A stretch of DNA of 64,000 nucleotides from Bryopsis sp. KO-2023 (lineage: Eukaryota > Chlorophyta > Ulvophyceae > Bryopsidales > Bryopsidaceae), in contig BSYQ01000004.1 in the NCBI GenBank assembly GCA_030272585.1, positions 2,914,001 to 2,978,000 of the forward strand, written 5' to 3'. Below the pieces are notes generated by a model. It saw only the letters and a program-made list of their open reading frames with translations, did not search any database and was not told the DNA's origin. The stretch's first letter is position 1, and each line of letters starts with the position of its first letter. Both the position numbers and the translations under genes were made by a program. Shown here piece after piece: positions 1 through 12,123 of the stretch.

Positions 1-3000
1 TCCACTCTGAAATAGAAAAATGTGAGCATAAAAGAGGACAACAGTGGCAATTTCTGGGTTTATTTTCCACATACCTTTTCTTTTTGGGCATGCTTTCATT
101 CGACGACACCACAGCTAGAAGTTTTCCAACAGCGGCACTCTGCTCAACAACATTGCTTCCTGGAACAGCCTGTGGAAACTGGGGTCCTTGCACCTGATCT
201 GTTTTTTCCTTGGCTTGAGTGGCAGACGATTTGGCAACACGGACAGTCTTTCGCTTCTCCACAACTGGGATGGACATCTCGACAACATTGCTTCCTCCAG
301 GCACATCTGAAAGAAAAAAAATTAAAAAAATATAATTTCAGTATTTCAGTGTTGAATCTGAAAGGGTAAAAGCATTCTGGGGAGAGAAAATTGAGGGGGA
401 CTGTTTTTGTGGGCTTCTTTACACAAAAAAAAAATTATGGTTTTCTGCTGGAGGGCATATATTTCCCTACTTCAGGTATTTTTATTTCATGTGACACACA
501 AAATCATCATGATTAACATTATTACGCTTCAGAAAACAGGTTTAACAAAAGGTTATTAAAAGCAAACAACTTTACCTGCAGTAATTTTGACGTTGGAATC
601 TCCAACTTTTGCAGAGTTGAACCGGAAATGGACTTTCACTTCGCCCTTGTCGTCCGATTTCATGACTTCCCTTCCCAACAGAAAGCTCCGACTACCTGAA
701 TAGACATTTCCAGAAAAATTATAAGTGACAAATCAAGACTGATTTTTCTTCTTCAAAAATGTGAAATGGGGGGCGGGGCAAAGGGGTAAATATCTGAAAT
801 GCATACATATGATTCTCACAGAAATTCAACAATATGCAAAAGACTTGTTTTCTTTTCACTCTGATTTTTTTTTTGGTGCCGTTAAGAGTTCTGGCCTCAC
901 CATCCGCACATCCTTGAGAGCCCATGACTTCAGCTTGGTTTGCTTTCCCATGATCAGCCAAAATTGTGACCGTCACTGGCACCCCGTCGACTTGATCACC
1001 ACCAAGCGCAATGATGGTCTTGACTTCAAACTCCTCCCCGATTCGTGTCAGTTTAGGAGCCGAGGATGTCAAGGACAATGGAAGGCCCTGGCTGACCTCC
1101 CCTTCACCCCCACCAGCACCACCAACACCATGAGAAGCAGCAGCAGCATCGCCAGCACCATCTTTAGCACCAGCAACATCAGCAGCACCAGTAGCACCAG
1201 CGGCACCATCAGAAGCAGTTCCCCCTGCGACAGAAATCAGCACATTCTCTCGAACCCTGTTTTTTTTTTCTTAAAACACTAGCTGCAATAAATCACAAAG
1301 TAGCCACAAATAATTCTGCAGAATTGGCAATGGGTGATGTTCAATTATATATATGTAATTAGATCACGCAATACCGCCGGTGTCCATTCTTGATTGGTGT
1401 TGAGAATCGAAAACAACCTAGCCTAATCAAAAAAAGTGATACCTGGTGCTGGCAAGTAAACTCGCAGCCCCACAACTGTGCAGCCGGGTTAAACATCTCA
1501 TTTGGAATATCGAGGTCAACACTTGCTTGTGGAATTCCCAGCAAGCAATTCTCAAGCAGAGTTTGCAAAAAACAAAGCAACTGATGTGTGCTTTTTTTTC
1601 AGGTGTTGTATTTTTATTTTTGAAGGCAAAATTTTCTCGACGATCTGTTAAGTTGTTTTCATTTTGTTCCACACTTGAAATCAGTCTTGGCTACATTCAA
1701 GGCATGTCAAGATTTTCTGTTTATTTCTTTTCCTCCTTTTTATATTTCAGCAGGATGTTTTTTCTTACCATCGAAAGCATAGTAGTTCTCGACTACTCTT
1801 TCCCAATCGAAGGCACGTGCAGGCGGGGTGGAGGGAGTTCTCGGAGTTTGGGGACCATCAGCACCAGCATCACCGCCAGCATCACCGTCAGCTTTGCCAT
1901 CACCACCAGAAGTAGCGACACCATCACCAGGAGCAGAGCCCCCTGCAATAGAAATCAGCACATTTTCTCGAACCCTGTTTTTTTCCCCCCATAAAAGACT
2001 AACTGCAATAAATCACACATTAGCCACAAACAACTCTGCAGAATTGGCAAATTTTTTTCGGCACTTCTCAAAAAATTTCCTCATTTTGTTCCACACTTGA
2101 CACACCTTGGATGTGACCAAGACTGATTTCATTATCAAAGCTTTATTTATTTATTTATTTATTTTATTTCAACATATTTTTTTTCTTTCTTACCTTCGAA
2201 CGAATAGTAGTCCTCGACTACTTTGTTCCAGTCGAAGGCTCGTGCAGGTGGGGTGGTAGGGGTAGTGGTGGTGGGAGTGGGATCGGGATCCGGCACACGG
2301 ATTGAAAGTTGCGGAAAAGGTGGGTCAGCAGGGGGAGGGGTTGTGGATGTGGCAGCCATGGAGGTGGAACCACCTGAAACATAAATCTCAGAGAATTAAT
2401 ACATGTGTGTAGTGTTGTGAGGATATCAGTTTTTTTCCAGTCAGAATCAACATAACAACATACATCCAGTGCTCACAAGAATTATTCAATTGAAAGCTAA
2501 ACAAAAACCAAACAAGATTCTATTTTTTTTTGTCTTTGGATTCCGGATTTTGGAGATGAAACATGTTTGCGTAAATCTCAGCTCATAATTTTTTCTTTCT
2601 CTCAGTTTGGATATCCGAAAAATATCCAGGCTGCCGGATATTCGCATCAAAGTAATTAACAGTTTTTTTTTGTTCTTTTCTCAAAGGTTAAATCAGGTTG
2701 GCTTTCAGAGTTTTTGAAGTTTTTGAAGATTGGCATTTTTTTGTCCCTACCCGTTTGGCCTGGCTCGGTCTCTGGATCTCTTTTGCTCCCTTCTTGCATG
2801 GCACCGCCGATTTGGCAGAAACTCTCCTCAGATTCTGACACATCCAGCCAAGCACAAGTTGAGCAACAGCCAATCAGAAAATGTATATATGTTCCCACCA
2901 GTTTTAAAACAAATTTGTAGTTCGAGCGAGGTTTTTCAATCCCTTTTTTTTTTCTCCGCGGATTTACTGGGGACAGTTGGTCCCTTAGGAACCTGTTTTT

Positions 3001-3584
3001 TTTCAAAATCCAGGGCGATAGGTTTGGCGATAGGTTTTTTTATCATGCGATTGATATTGGATTTAATTTTCTCGGTCTAAATGGGGCCAGTGCGCCCTGA
3101 TGCTCTCCCTTACTTTTACATGGAGCATGTCGGTTTCTCTTGAAGATGGAATTTCCTTATAGAAACTAAAAACTGAGAAAAAATCCATCTTCAAGAGAAA
3201 CCAAGGCACATTCACTAGTTTTTTTTTCCATCTAGGATGCAACTGTGGAGGTTTCTAAAAGTAACAAAATTGAGCTGGATTTTTTCAATTTTCAATCTCA
3301 ATTTCAAGGGCAAAGATTGAAAAGGTTTATATGTGGGTGTGTTGGGCGCTAGGGTCCAGTTACGACCCATTCCTCAGTGAATAGCTCTTGGTAGGCACTT
3401 GTTTTTCCTTCGTCGCAATGTTTTGGGCGTCGACGCTTACCAGTAATGCAAAGAACGCTCCTCCGTACACAATCGCAATCCTCGGCAACAAGGAATCGAA
3501 AATTTCGCGCACCGATTCCGTCGGCGGCGAAAATTTCGACTCCCTCCTCATGTCAGACATGGGAGCTGTCCCGATGTCAGACAT
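1..3584 (-). CDS. Modular Ig-like/surface-type protein, 5' part (3' end beyond window)
   Basis: Seen: eight exons join in consistent phase: 3441-3584, 2751-2826 (acceptor uncertain), 2194-2373, 1769-1942, 901-1224, 576-695, 75-306 and the edge exon 1-6. The ATG at 3584 opens a short basic stretch and then a hydrophobic segment (about residues 33-48), read as a signal anchor or signal peptide. Two Thr/Pro-rich linkers each end in a related module, ARAFDWNKVVEDYYSFEG and ARAFDWERVVENYYAFDG. A beta-rich region follows, with alternating hydrophobic residues (VPVTVTILADHG; EVKVHFRFNSAKVGD), that looks like an Ig-like fold split over two exons. The last complete exon holds two copies of a VPGGSNVVE-type motif. 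Inference: a membrane-anchored or secreted modular protein. I do not recognise the family. Exons 2194-2373, 1769-1942, 901-1224 and 576-695 are symmetric (phase 1-1), as expected if they arose by exon duplication. The C-terminus is missing. Confidence 0.55.
1230..2050. repeat. Duplicated exon-flanking intron sequence
   Basis: About 100 bp just upstream of the acceptor at 1225 (1230-1330) and of the acceptor at 1943 (1950-2050) are nearly the same. Both contain GAAATCAGCACATT, a pyrimidine run, GCAATAAATCACA and CTGCAGAATTGGCAA. This marks a tandem duplication of an intron-plus-exon unit of roughly 720 bp in the surface-protein gene. Confidence 0.8.
3131..3203. repeat. Inverted repeat in intron 1 of the surface-protein gene
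   Basis: GGTTTCTCTTGAAGATGGA is followed about 33 nt later by its exact reverse complement (TCCATCTTCAAGAGAAACC). The RNA could form a 19-bp stem. It may be a hairpin element or the ends of a tiny inverted element. No coding sequence overlaps it. Confidence 0.75.
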
Positions 3585-4583
3585 GGACGAAGCCCCCCAA
3601 AATTAAACGTCGAGACGTCTTCTCAACAAGTCATATCATTACGACGTTGTTGTGCACACTATCACCATCAAAACGTTCCTAGTGGGCTCCAGGCCAGAGA
3701 TGGGATCGGTTTAGTGTCTTGTTTCGCTAGCTTCGTAGTATTACTTAACTTCAAGTTCTTCTTGCCAAAGTTGAACTATCGACTTGGGGGTGCTTCCCCG
3801 TCTCCTTAAAAAAAGAAATTAAGATCAGCTTTGCTTGCTGCTTTTCCGTCGGTGTGTGTAAATTGATGTGGAATGTTTTGCTGCTTGCTCTTTCCGTCAG
3901 TGTGGATGGTTTGCTGCTTATTCTTTCCATTGGCTTGCTTCCTACTTTTCGTCAGTGTGTGTAAATCGATGTGGATTCTCTTTCTGCTTGTTCTTTCCGT
4001 ACGTGTGGGTTGGGTTGCTGTTATTTTTTCCATGGATTGGCTTCTTGCTCTTTCCGTCAGTGTAGGCTTTTTTTCCCGTCAGTTGGTCAGAAGGCGAAAG
4101 AGCACTACTCGATTACGAGAACGTTGCAGTGTGGCTGAACAGTTGCGGCGGCTGCCGAAAGGAGTTTGTGGTGTTTCTTGTGGTGTTTTGTTTCCAGCTG
4201 GGACAAACAGAATGTTGACAATGTACGCATCACCTCAAAGCAATCCTTGTCACCCTCTTCTGGCCCTGATTTCTCCTGATTTCTCAGCGTCACGCTCTGG
4301 CGGTTGCAGAGGCGAAAGCATCATAATCGACCCAACACACGCGAATCAACCTTGGCTCCTTTCCAGGCAGCGGTGACCCACCATACCTCAAATGCTCCCT
4401 GAATTTGCTTGGGAAATGCTGACGCCCTTTCGAAACATACAAAAGTTAGCTATTGCATACTGCCACGCGCTCATAATCGTTTCGAGGGATTTAAATGTCT
4501 TTAAATCCAAAAAAAACAAAACAGTATGTGTGGCTGCCAATACCTCATCTTTCTGATCATGGAGGAACTTAGGATTGCCATGG
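3585..4583. other. Intergenic region with a degenerate minisatellite
   Basis: This 1 kb lies between the ATG of the surface-protein gene and the stop of the EGF-like gene. From about 3820 to 4090 it holds diverged copies of a TTTCCGTCAGTGTG-type motif separated by GCTTGCT/TTGCTGC segments. The rest should contain the promoter of the leftward gene. Open frames around 4100-4380 look protein-like in places but have no consistent exon structure. Confidence 0.5.
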
Positions 4584-7500
4584 TTATCCACGAAGGATTG
4601 CTTCTATTGACATCTCCTGTATGAAATCAAGGTCATGTCTAAAGATAAAACTTCACACTGCACCATCCACACAAGTTTTATTTCGTTCCAGCAAAAAACA
4701 TTCAACAAATACACTTGCTTGCGTAGACGTTTGTTCCAAAGAGCAATCTACACTTCATTACATGTGGATATATAAAAAGCCTTTCCATGTCTAGAAAGAT
4801 TCACTGAAAAATTCTGGGATTCAATCATTGTTCCATGGCAAGGTGAATCTGAGTGGTGGGGTGAATATCTAGAATGAAAAAAAAACAGGCAATTTGTTTC
4901 AGGACCACCTTTGCAGTTCATCAGTGATTGCATAATGTGCAGATTCCATCGCAGTGATGCTGCGCTGCATTTCCTCACATTCCTTTAAAAGATCGTCCAA
5001 CTCATCTCCATCCCCTGCCGTAGGGCTTCCAATTTCTGCTTGGAGGCCTCTTAAAATCAACCTCTGAAACCTGTCATATATATATACAGGTGTGAGGAAA
5101 GAATGCATGAATTTCAATTAAAAAAAGGATTGGTGGGTTCAAGGCTCTAAAATCCAGGACTGAGAAAAATAACAAAATGGGTTGGAGAAGCAACATTGAG
5201 GAGGTCCCTTACTTCTTCTGACATCTCCTTTATGGATTTTCTCACCCACAGAACTAATTTCCTTTTCGACCTCAGGAGAGCTCCCTGACAGAACACCAAG
5301 ATTTTGCAGAAACCTATGCTATTTGCTTTCCATTCCCCGAAGAATCAATTTGCCAACAGTATCACCAAGATTCCTTCAGACCGTTTGGTTACCCGCTGGC
5401 TGGAAGCAATAAATAATCTGACAAATTCACTAGTAGTTGCTGTGCCCGTAGCTTCCGCATACCCTTTGTGAAACTTTTTTAGTTATGCAGCATTTTATTT
5501 TCATATATCTCACATGATTCAAAAATTAGTATAAGAGAATTTTTCGTTTCTTGTTGTATATATTGTTTTTTTGGAAATAACCCCAGATGAACCTGCCTTC
5601 AACGAACCATCCCAAAATCAATTGCAAGAAGCAAAAAAATCAAATGTCAAAAACCATCCAGGAAAAAAAACACACAGATAAATACTGGAAAAATTAAAAC
5701 AAAGAAAAGTATGCAAGTTCCTTTACCTTTACCTGTAAAGAAAGCCTGAATCTGATGGCAGGCTCAGTGACATTGGGCTCCTCTTCTGGGTTCCAAAGAA
5801 GCGCTTGGAAGCAGGGGAGCACTCCTCAAATGATCCATCAGCAACCATACATTGCTCTTTGCCGTCGATATCAATACAGTCGATTGCTCTCTGAAAATCA
5901 AAAAAAAATAAAATTCAAGGATTTTTTCAAGTAAATTCATATATCCGGCTATTTGGCATTATGTATCAAAACCTATTGGTAAGGATGTGCAGCTTACCTC
6001 GTCATTGTGTGTGAATGGCAGGGAGCATTGGTTCCCCGTGATTGTGGTGCGCATTCAGCAAAGCAGCCATTATCAACATCTCAAGCCTGATCCTGTGGAG
6101 ACAGCTTCTTCGGAGATATCCATACAACTCAAAACCAACTTGCTTAGTGGAATTTCTCAAAACAAACTTTCATTGAAAAAGGGCAGAAAAAAAAACCCGC
6201 TGAAACAGTTTGTTGCCTACACAGCGGGATGGCTGAATCTCTTGAGCGATATATATAAATATATATTGTGAACATACCGGAAGAGGACAGCACACTGCTC
6301 CTTATCAGTGGTTATTCTTCCAGACAGCACAAGAGAGAAACTGTTCGTGACAGCAGGTTTTCATCCACATTCTTACCAAAAGCCTGAATTAAAAGACGAA
6401 CATTCATTAAAAGAATTTTGCAGTAAAATGCAACCCAATAGTCATTTGTTTCCTTCATCAAGGAAGTTTCTGTATGACTATCCTGAGGAAAAAAGCTTAC
6501 GAGGGTTGTTCCATAAGTTTGTAACATTCGACACTTTTTTTTCGAATTTTGATATGAAATTTTGCACACATCATTATCTATGAGTTTTAGCGAGGCCATC
6601 AAAATTTGGTGTAATTTGATCTATCAGTGGCACCGTTACAAGCGTCCAAGAAAATTTGTATAAAATCCGAAAGAAAACGGATAAAAGCGTACCATTATTT
6701 CAAAAACAGCTACCTCTCAACTCTTCTTTTAACTCAGGAAGCAAGAAAAAGTCACTAGTGACCAAGTTTAGTGATTTGGGGGGTTAGGGAACCAATTCAA
6801 AGCTAGAAGAGGCCACTGTTCCCATTCTGACTTGAGAAATCTGGGTTGGTGCATTGTGGGACCCATTTTGCATTTTGAAGAGACTCTGCTAAGGCCTAAT
6901 TTATCATAAAAAAATGCATGGATCAAATACAAACCTCAATTTAGCCTATTTTCTATGTCTCCAACATTTTTCGTTTATTTTTCATGACTAAGCCAAGGAT
7001 TTGATCACATTTTCAAAAATCTGAAAGTCTGTCAGACCGTGAGGCATGTTTTGTGCTTTCTCCACTTTTGATATCACTTCCGTACTTCGTAGCAACGATA
7101 TTTACACTCTTTCAAAGTGGTCTGCAAATTTTAGTGGGTTTTCGTCGCGTTTGGCTTCCTTGGAAAACGATGCCCCCTTGGAGCTCTGCATCGCTATTTC
7201 TGACTGAACTATGGAGTCGACTGTCTTTTTTTGTTTGTAACGGTGACACTGATAAGTCAAATTACGCCAAATTTTCAGGGTCTCAATGAATCTCATGAAA
7301 GATAGTGTGTACAAAATTTCATATCAAAATTCGAAAAAAAAGTATCGAATGTTACAAACTTATGGAACAACCCTCGTACTATCTACTTGACATTTGTTCG
7401 TTCCTCCAATATCCACGCAATCTGTAAAGGACTTGCCCTTATACGAGTCAGGGCACACACAGGAAGCGTTTCCTGGAACAGCACAGCAAAACCCAAAATT

Positions 7501-8414
7501 AAAATTTGTATCATAAAAATTGGATCACAAAAAAAAAATTAGAGAAACCTAAAATTAAGAAACCCAAAATGTAAGAAAACCAAAAGTGGGCCCAAGATGG
7601 GTCCTCTTTCAAAAATGAGATTTCATTTTAAGATAGGGATAAGAAAGTACTTCTGAGCTGGCTATCTACAGTTACTCTGCTGACGATTCTTCCGGAAGCC
7701 ACTGTCCCCATTGGAGGGGGCTTTTCGGTTTCAAGCCCTTCAGAAGCAGTTTCTGGTTCATCGTCTTTGGGTGGGCAGAGTTCCCAAGAGCCTCCTGGTT
7801 TCCCAATGACTTGGCATCTGGGCTCCTTTCCATCGATACAATGTCACATGTATCGCCACATGTCACTATTCTCCCTGGAAGCAGAAAAGGAATCTATCAG
7901 TAACTGGAGGCTTTCCATAACATCTGAACAAAAAAAAAAAAAAAAAATCCACTGGAATGCATATTCAGCGGATGATCAATACCACCACCGCCCCCTTTAA
8001 AAAAAAAGTTTTCGGTGCATATGACTATTTTGGTGGCAAATATGACTACTTTTTTTATTTTTACAGGGGCGATGGGGAACGGGAAACTCAATTGTGGCGG
8101 CGGCGGCGGCATCAACCTTGGCTTCTTCACAGCTCTCTAATCTGCAAACACATGAGGGGGGGGGTTGACAAAAACAAAACAAGACAGTAGTTACAGTATA
8201 TGAAATATATATATATCGCGGAATCGCAAGCCGGCCGGCTGTCGTGACGGAACAGCATCCGTTTTGAGGTCTTTATGATAATATTGTACATATCTTTTTG
8301 CTTGTATATGGCGATCTATAGATCACTGTCACCGGCGGTTTTCTTGAACAGAAGCCACCAACCCCGCCGCCGCCGCCGCTTCTTCTTCAGCCCAAGGAAG
8401 CAGGCCACGAAACA
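4584..8414 (-). CDS. EGF-like multi-exon gene, 3' part; 5' end not found
   Basis: Seen: exons 8333-8414, 8065-8141, 7651-7874, 7387-7472, 6377-6482 (possibly only its last 7 nt), 5998-6079, 5733-5888, 5213-5318, 4909-5063 and 4584-4638 join in phase, apart from one break. The product has Ala/Glu-rich stretches and then Cys-rich EGF-like pieces (NASCVCPDSYKGKSFTDCVD; DVDNGCFAECAPQSRG; AIDCIDIDGKEQCM). The tail is basic then acidic and ends in DFIQEMSIEAILRG. Exon 7651-7874 is open in one frame in its 5' half (CGDTCDIV) and another in its 3' half (DGKEPRCQVIGKPGGSWELC). Its 224-bp length is one base short for its neighbours' phases, so it carries a frameshift or a sequence error. A mariner-like element occupies one intron and a CACTA element the intron upstream of 8333. 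Family not identified; extracellular location is inferred from the EGF-like cysteines. Confidence 0.5.
6500..7376. mobile_element. mariner-like (Tc1/mariner) element with long TIRs and TA duplication
   Basis: The ends are inverted copies beginning CGAGGGTTGTTCCATAAGTT, similar over about 135 bp with scattered mismatches. TA flanks both ends (6498-6499 and 7377-7378), the target duplication typical of Tc1/mariner. The element is 877 bp, and I could not find an intact transposase frame, so it is probably non-autonomous or decayed. It lies in an intron of the EGF-like gene, just after the donor at 7386. Confidence 0.85.
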
Positions 8415-8427
8415 CTGCAGAGAATTA

Positions 8428-11238
8428 CACTAGTAAAAAAAGGGTCGATTTACCAGTTTATTTACCAGTTTTTGCACGAAGTTCCAACAGTTGTTTCGTG
8501 TTTTTTTTTAGTTTACCAGTTTTTCAATTTACCAGATTACGACCACGATTACCAGTTTTTTTTACCACATTATTAGAATTTACCAGTTTTCTGGGGAGGT
8601 GAAAAAACTGGTAATCGTGGTCGTAAACTGGTAAATTCGAAATGTGACGACTTTTGAAAATCTGGTAATTTCAAGAATCTGGTAATTTTAAAAACTGGTA
8701 ATCGTGGTCGTAATCTGGTAAATTCGAAAAGTGATGCACTTTGAAAATCTGGTAGTTTCAGGAAAACTGGTAATTGTGAAAATTTGGTAATTGGTAACAG
8801 GCAAAACTATCGAAACGGGAAACAAGTTCATTGAGTAATAATTTTACAGAGCCAAACCACGCATCCAACCCCCCACTGCCCCCACATTCAACAACCCCCC
8901 GTTGCCCTGAAATCCTGTTTCCCATCATTTTCAGATCTAATATTCCTGTCCCTGGAACTCTTCTTCCTATCACTACTCCGATCTGAAACTAGAACTGGGG
9001 GAGACCACCCATCTCCTGCAACCACTTTGCTCATCTAAGAAACAAGTTCTTCTCGTATATATATATAATATATTCCCTTGATGGTATCGTTGGCACTGTG
9101 TCCCTGTTCAGAATGTGAGATCCGAGATCCAAACTGTCCCATTGATTGGATATTCACCATCTCTCCATAAAACAAAGTAAAAGAAAATAAAGAAAGAATG
9201 GAAAAATGTGACCAATCTGTGTATCCCGCAAAAGTTCCCTCCCTCCTTTGCTTCTTTCTGTTTGCCAGGGGCAGGGTTTCAAACAGAGAAAAAAAAAAAG
9301 TGGGTGATAAGCAGGCACCTGCATTCCTGGTTTCTTTTTCAGGCACCTGCATTCCTCATGTCTGAACCCCAGAACTGCAATACCCAGAGCTCCTCCCACA
9401 AACCTGTTCTCGAAGAAGAACAGGTCTCTGCTCTTTTTTCCAATTGTTGGTGGAGGAAACGATCCTTTCCACAGAAGATAAGGATTGCCATCACCAGCAG
9501 CAGCATTGAAATGATAAAAATTAGCAAACATTACAATCATCAGACTGCACCTGAGAGGGAGGAGGGAATTTTGTTCTATGTTATATGTTATCTTGTTACA
9601 CCTTCAAAAGCGATATTGTCGTGGTTTTGTGGATTTTCCTCAACATGTGAATTGAGAGGAAATTGAAAGAACACACGCACAGAGATGTGTTACTATTTTT
9701 TATCACCCACTTTTTTTCATCAGCGGCAGCTTGTTTTGTTTGATCGATCATCCTCTTCCACCTGCCCAACTGTTTCCTTCTTTCTTTCGCAACGGCCAGC
9801 TCTGAATTGCCGAGTGATCGCTGCCATGTAGTGATCCAACTGCAACTCCCCGATTCTGCGAAAAGCTGTAAAAACAATAAAACCTAAGTCCACTCCGCTT
9901 GTTTGAAAGTCAATGGGCATCCTGTTCCCATTGAATAGATTCTTATGATGGTGTGCATGTTGTGCCAGGCTGGCAAGAGCCGAAGCACACCGTGGGGATC
10001 GTCGTTTGCAGAACCCTTCCAAAATTCTGCACGGTAGGATTAGGGTTGCCCATTTCTTCCCTGTTTGGACCCCAAGATTATAACCAGGAGTTGCATAATC
10101 ACAATTCAAATACGACTCTCAGTGGAAAGTACCTTCTTTCTCTGTCAATTCATCAGAAGCACTGCCTCATCTTGTTGTCTGTATATCAAGAAAACTTCAA
10201 ATCAGAAACAACCCAAACTGGAGAAATAACCTTAGTGATCTTGCTGGGGATTTCTGGTGTGCAGGGTATGGCCTGGTCGTGTGAGATTGATTCTCGTGAG
10301 AAAGTACAACTGTATGAACAAAAACAAAGGAATTTTATCGATTAAAAGAAAGACCATTGGTTTCACTTTGCGATGTGCAATTGAACTCCAATATGATTCT
10401 AACCGGTATATCCCAAGAAGAAAAAAAAAAAATGGCCAAATGGATTGTTTTCAGGGAGCTGCTGTTAAAACTTACCCACTGGCAATAGAAGCACATGACC
10501 TCGTAGTCTTATGTCCTCCCCTCTGACGAGACCTCTTACTGTCTCGTCGCTTTTGGCTTGTTCTTACTGGCGCTGTTCAGTAGATGTCTGCAGACCGCTC
10601 CAACCAACCGGGGAAGGTTCTCCTCGCGCCTTTCCTGGGAAACTGTTATGGTTTGCTTCGCTGCTTGTTTGCCCTCGTGGGTTTCGTGACCACGCAAGAG
10701 GTACAACCCCAGCCATCACTGTCACGAGACTTGCTGTTATCCCGTCGCCTTTGACGTGATCATCGACCACAAAAAGAATCTCGATGTTTGAGAGATGTCT
10801 GCACACCGCCCCAACCAACCGCGATAGGCCTTGCGCCTTTCCTGGAAAAAAAAACTGGAAAACTGTGATGGGACCTTGGTTCGCTTCGTAGCTTGTTTGC
10901 CCTCGTGGGTTTCGTGACCTCGCAAGAAGTACAACCAGATCGCCTTGGTCGATAACCTTGTCGCGTGTATGATAACCTCTGATCGCACTTATTGCAGCGC
11001 ATTCTGGATTTTTTTTTCTCCATATTTTGGTAAAATCTTGTGAATCTTGTAAATTATTACCATGTTGCGGCGATTTTTCGTGAATATGGTAAATTTTTAC
11101 CAGATTGTGGTAAATTTTACCAGTTTGAGGTGAAATCCTCTATTTTACCACTTTTTCTCTCAGTTTCTTGAAATTAGCGTGATTTTTTACCAGTTTTCGG
11201 TAAAAAAAAGTGGTAAATCGGCCCTGTTTTTACTAGTG
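8428..11238. mobile_element. CACTA (EnSpm-type) DNA transposon 1
   Basis: Both ends read CACTAGTAAAAA(A/C)AGGG as inverted repeats; the first 28 positions match with two mismatches. The element is flanked by a 3-bp direct duplication, TTA (8425-8427 and 11239-11241). CACTA at the tips and a 3-bp target duplication are diagnostic of this superfamily. Subterminal regions (8450-8800 and 11030-11215) are packed with ACTGGTAA/TTACCAG motifs in both orientations, as expected for transposase-binding arrays. Size is 2811 bp and no transposase frame was recognised, so it is probably non-autonomous. It ends 13 bp from the acceptor of exon 8333-8414 of the EGF-like gene. Confidence 0.92.
10570..10965. 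repeat. Internal duplication inside CACTA element 1
   Basis: Two diverged direct copies, about 210 bp apart, share GATGTCTGCA, CAACCAACCG, TTGCGCCTTTCCTGG-like, TTGTTTGCCCTCGTGGGTTT and GTACAACC segments (about 10576-10760 and 10785-10965). Neither copy is coding in a way I can support. Confidence 0.75.
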
Positions 11239-11928
11239 TTAGGGTTAGTTAGCAAACTGGTCTCGATGTGCGTTCGGGTCACAAAAACAAACGAAAAGCA
11301 AAAACAGCATGGTTGGTTACCATGACGGACCTCATGGAAGTCGATCCTTCCTTTCTTTCACAGCACACTCTCAGCGTGTCGATGGCAAGCATAAGCTGCG
11401 CAGCACGATGGTGATGATGGAACATGATGGTTTGAAGTCTTCCATCGTAACGCCAGAAAGGAGCGCCACCAGAGACTCAACACCTCAAAAAAGCCCACTA
11501 CGTCAAGTCACGCTTGGACGAGGCAGTTCTCGCAGTGGATTACACAAAAAGCAATGTTTCACGAATTGCCCAGCTAGGCGGCAGTGGGCGGGGGCTTTGA
11601 GCTGGTAGAAGTACAGCGCCAGTGATGATCAGAGGGATTCAAGGGATGGCAAAAACATGTCTCGACCCTTGGGTAGAGCGCGTGATGTCGCTGGTGATGG
11701 CGGATCAGCTCAGGAAGGTCTTGAACTCGATAGATGGCTTTCTGAATAATGTACATGGCAACATGTAATCCTTGATTGATTGATTGATTGATTGAGATGC
11801 CTTTCTTCTGGAGTTTTGGAAGATCTATGACATAGACGAGGGGAGTCGAGCAGCATTCGTAGGTGTCCCTCATTCTCTAAAGTATTTTTCCTAAATTTAG
11901 AGAGGCTTACCTGACCAGAAGATTGGAC

Positions 11929-12123
11929 ATGCAAAGGCTTCCGATTGAAATGATTCTGATCCAGAACGATGAGTCAGACAAGGAAAATGACAGCGAGCAA
12001 ATATTGGCTATTATTAAGAGTCATCCTGTAACACATTTCCATGAATTAATTCCGTTCGAACGGGCTGCCCTCGGTGCATTGAGGGATTCGCAGGATCCAT
12101 TTCGAAAAATGCGACAGCTCTAA
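11929..12123 (+). CDS. Small ORF of protein-like composition, unknown
   Basis: The 64-residue frame opens with ATG at 11929 and ends with TAA. It contains the acidic stretch NDESDKENDSEQILAIIKSH followed by HFHELIPFERAALGALRDS. The mix of acidic, amphipathic and Phe/Leu residues looks coding rather than random. An acceptor-like CTGACCAG lies just upstream, so it may be the last exon of a broken or incomplete gene. No family was recognised. It lies in the debris region next to CACTA element 1. Confidence 0.3.
   Translation: MQRLPIEMILIQNDESDKENDSEQILAIIKSHPVTHFHELIPFERAALGALRDSQDPFRKMRQL

Noticed and set aside
9035..10526. Several ORFs inside CACTA element 1, including a hydrophobic one near 9340-9527
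   Set aside because: None shows a transposase motif or a recognisable host domain, and frames conflict between strands. I could not tell captured exons from chance.
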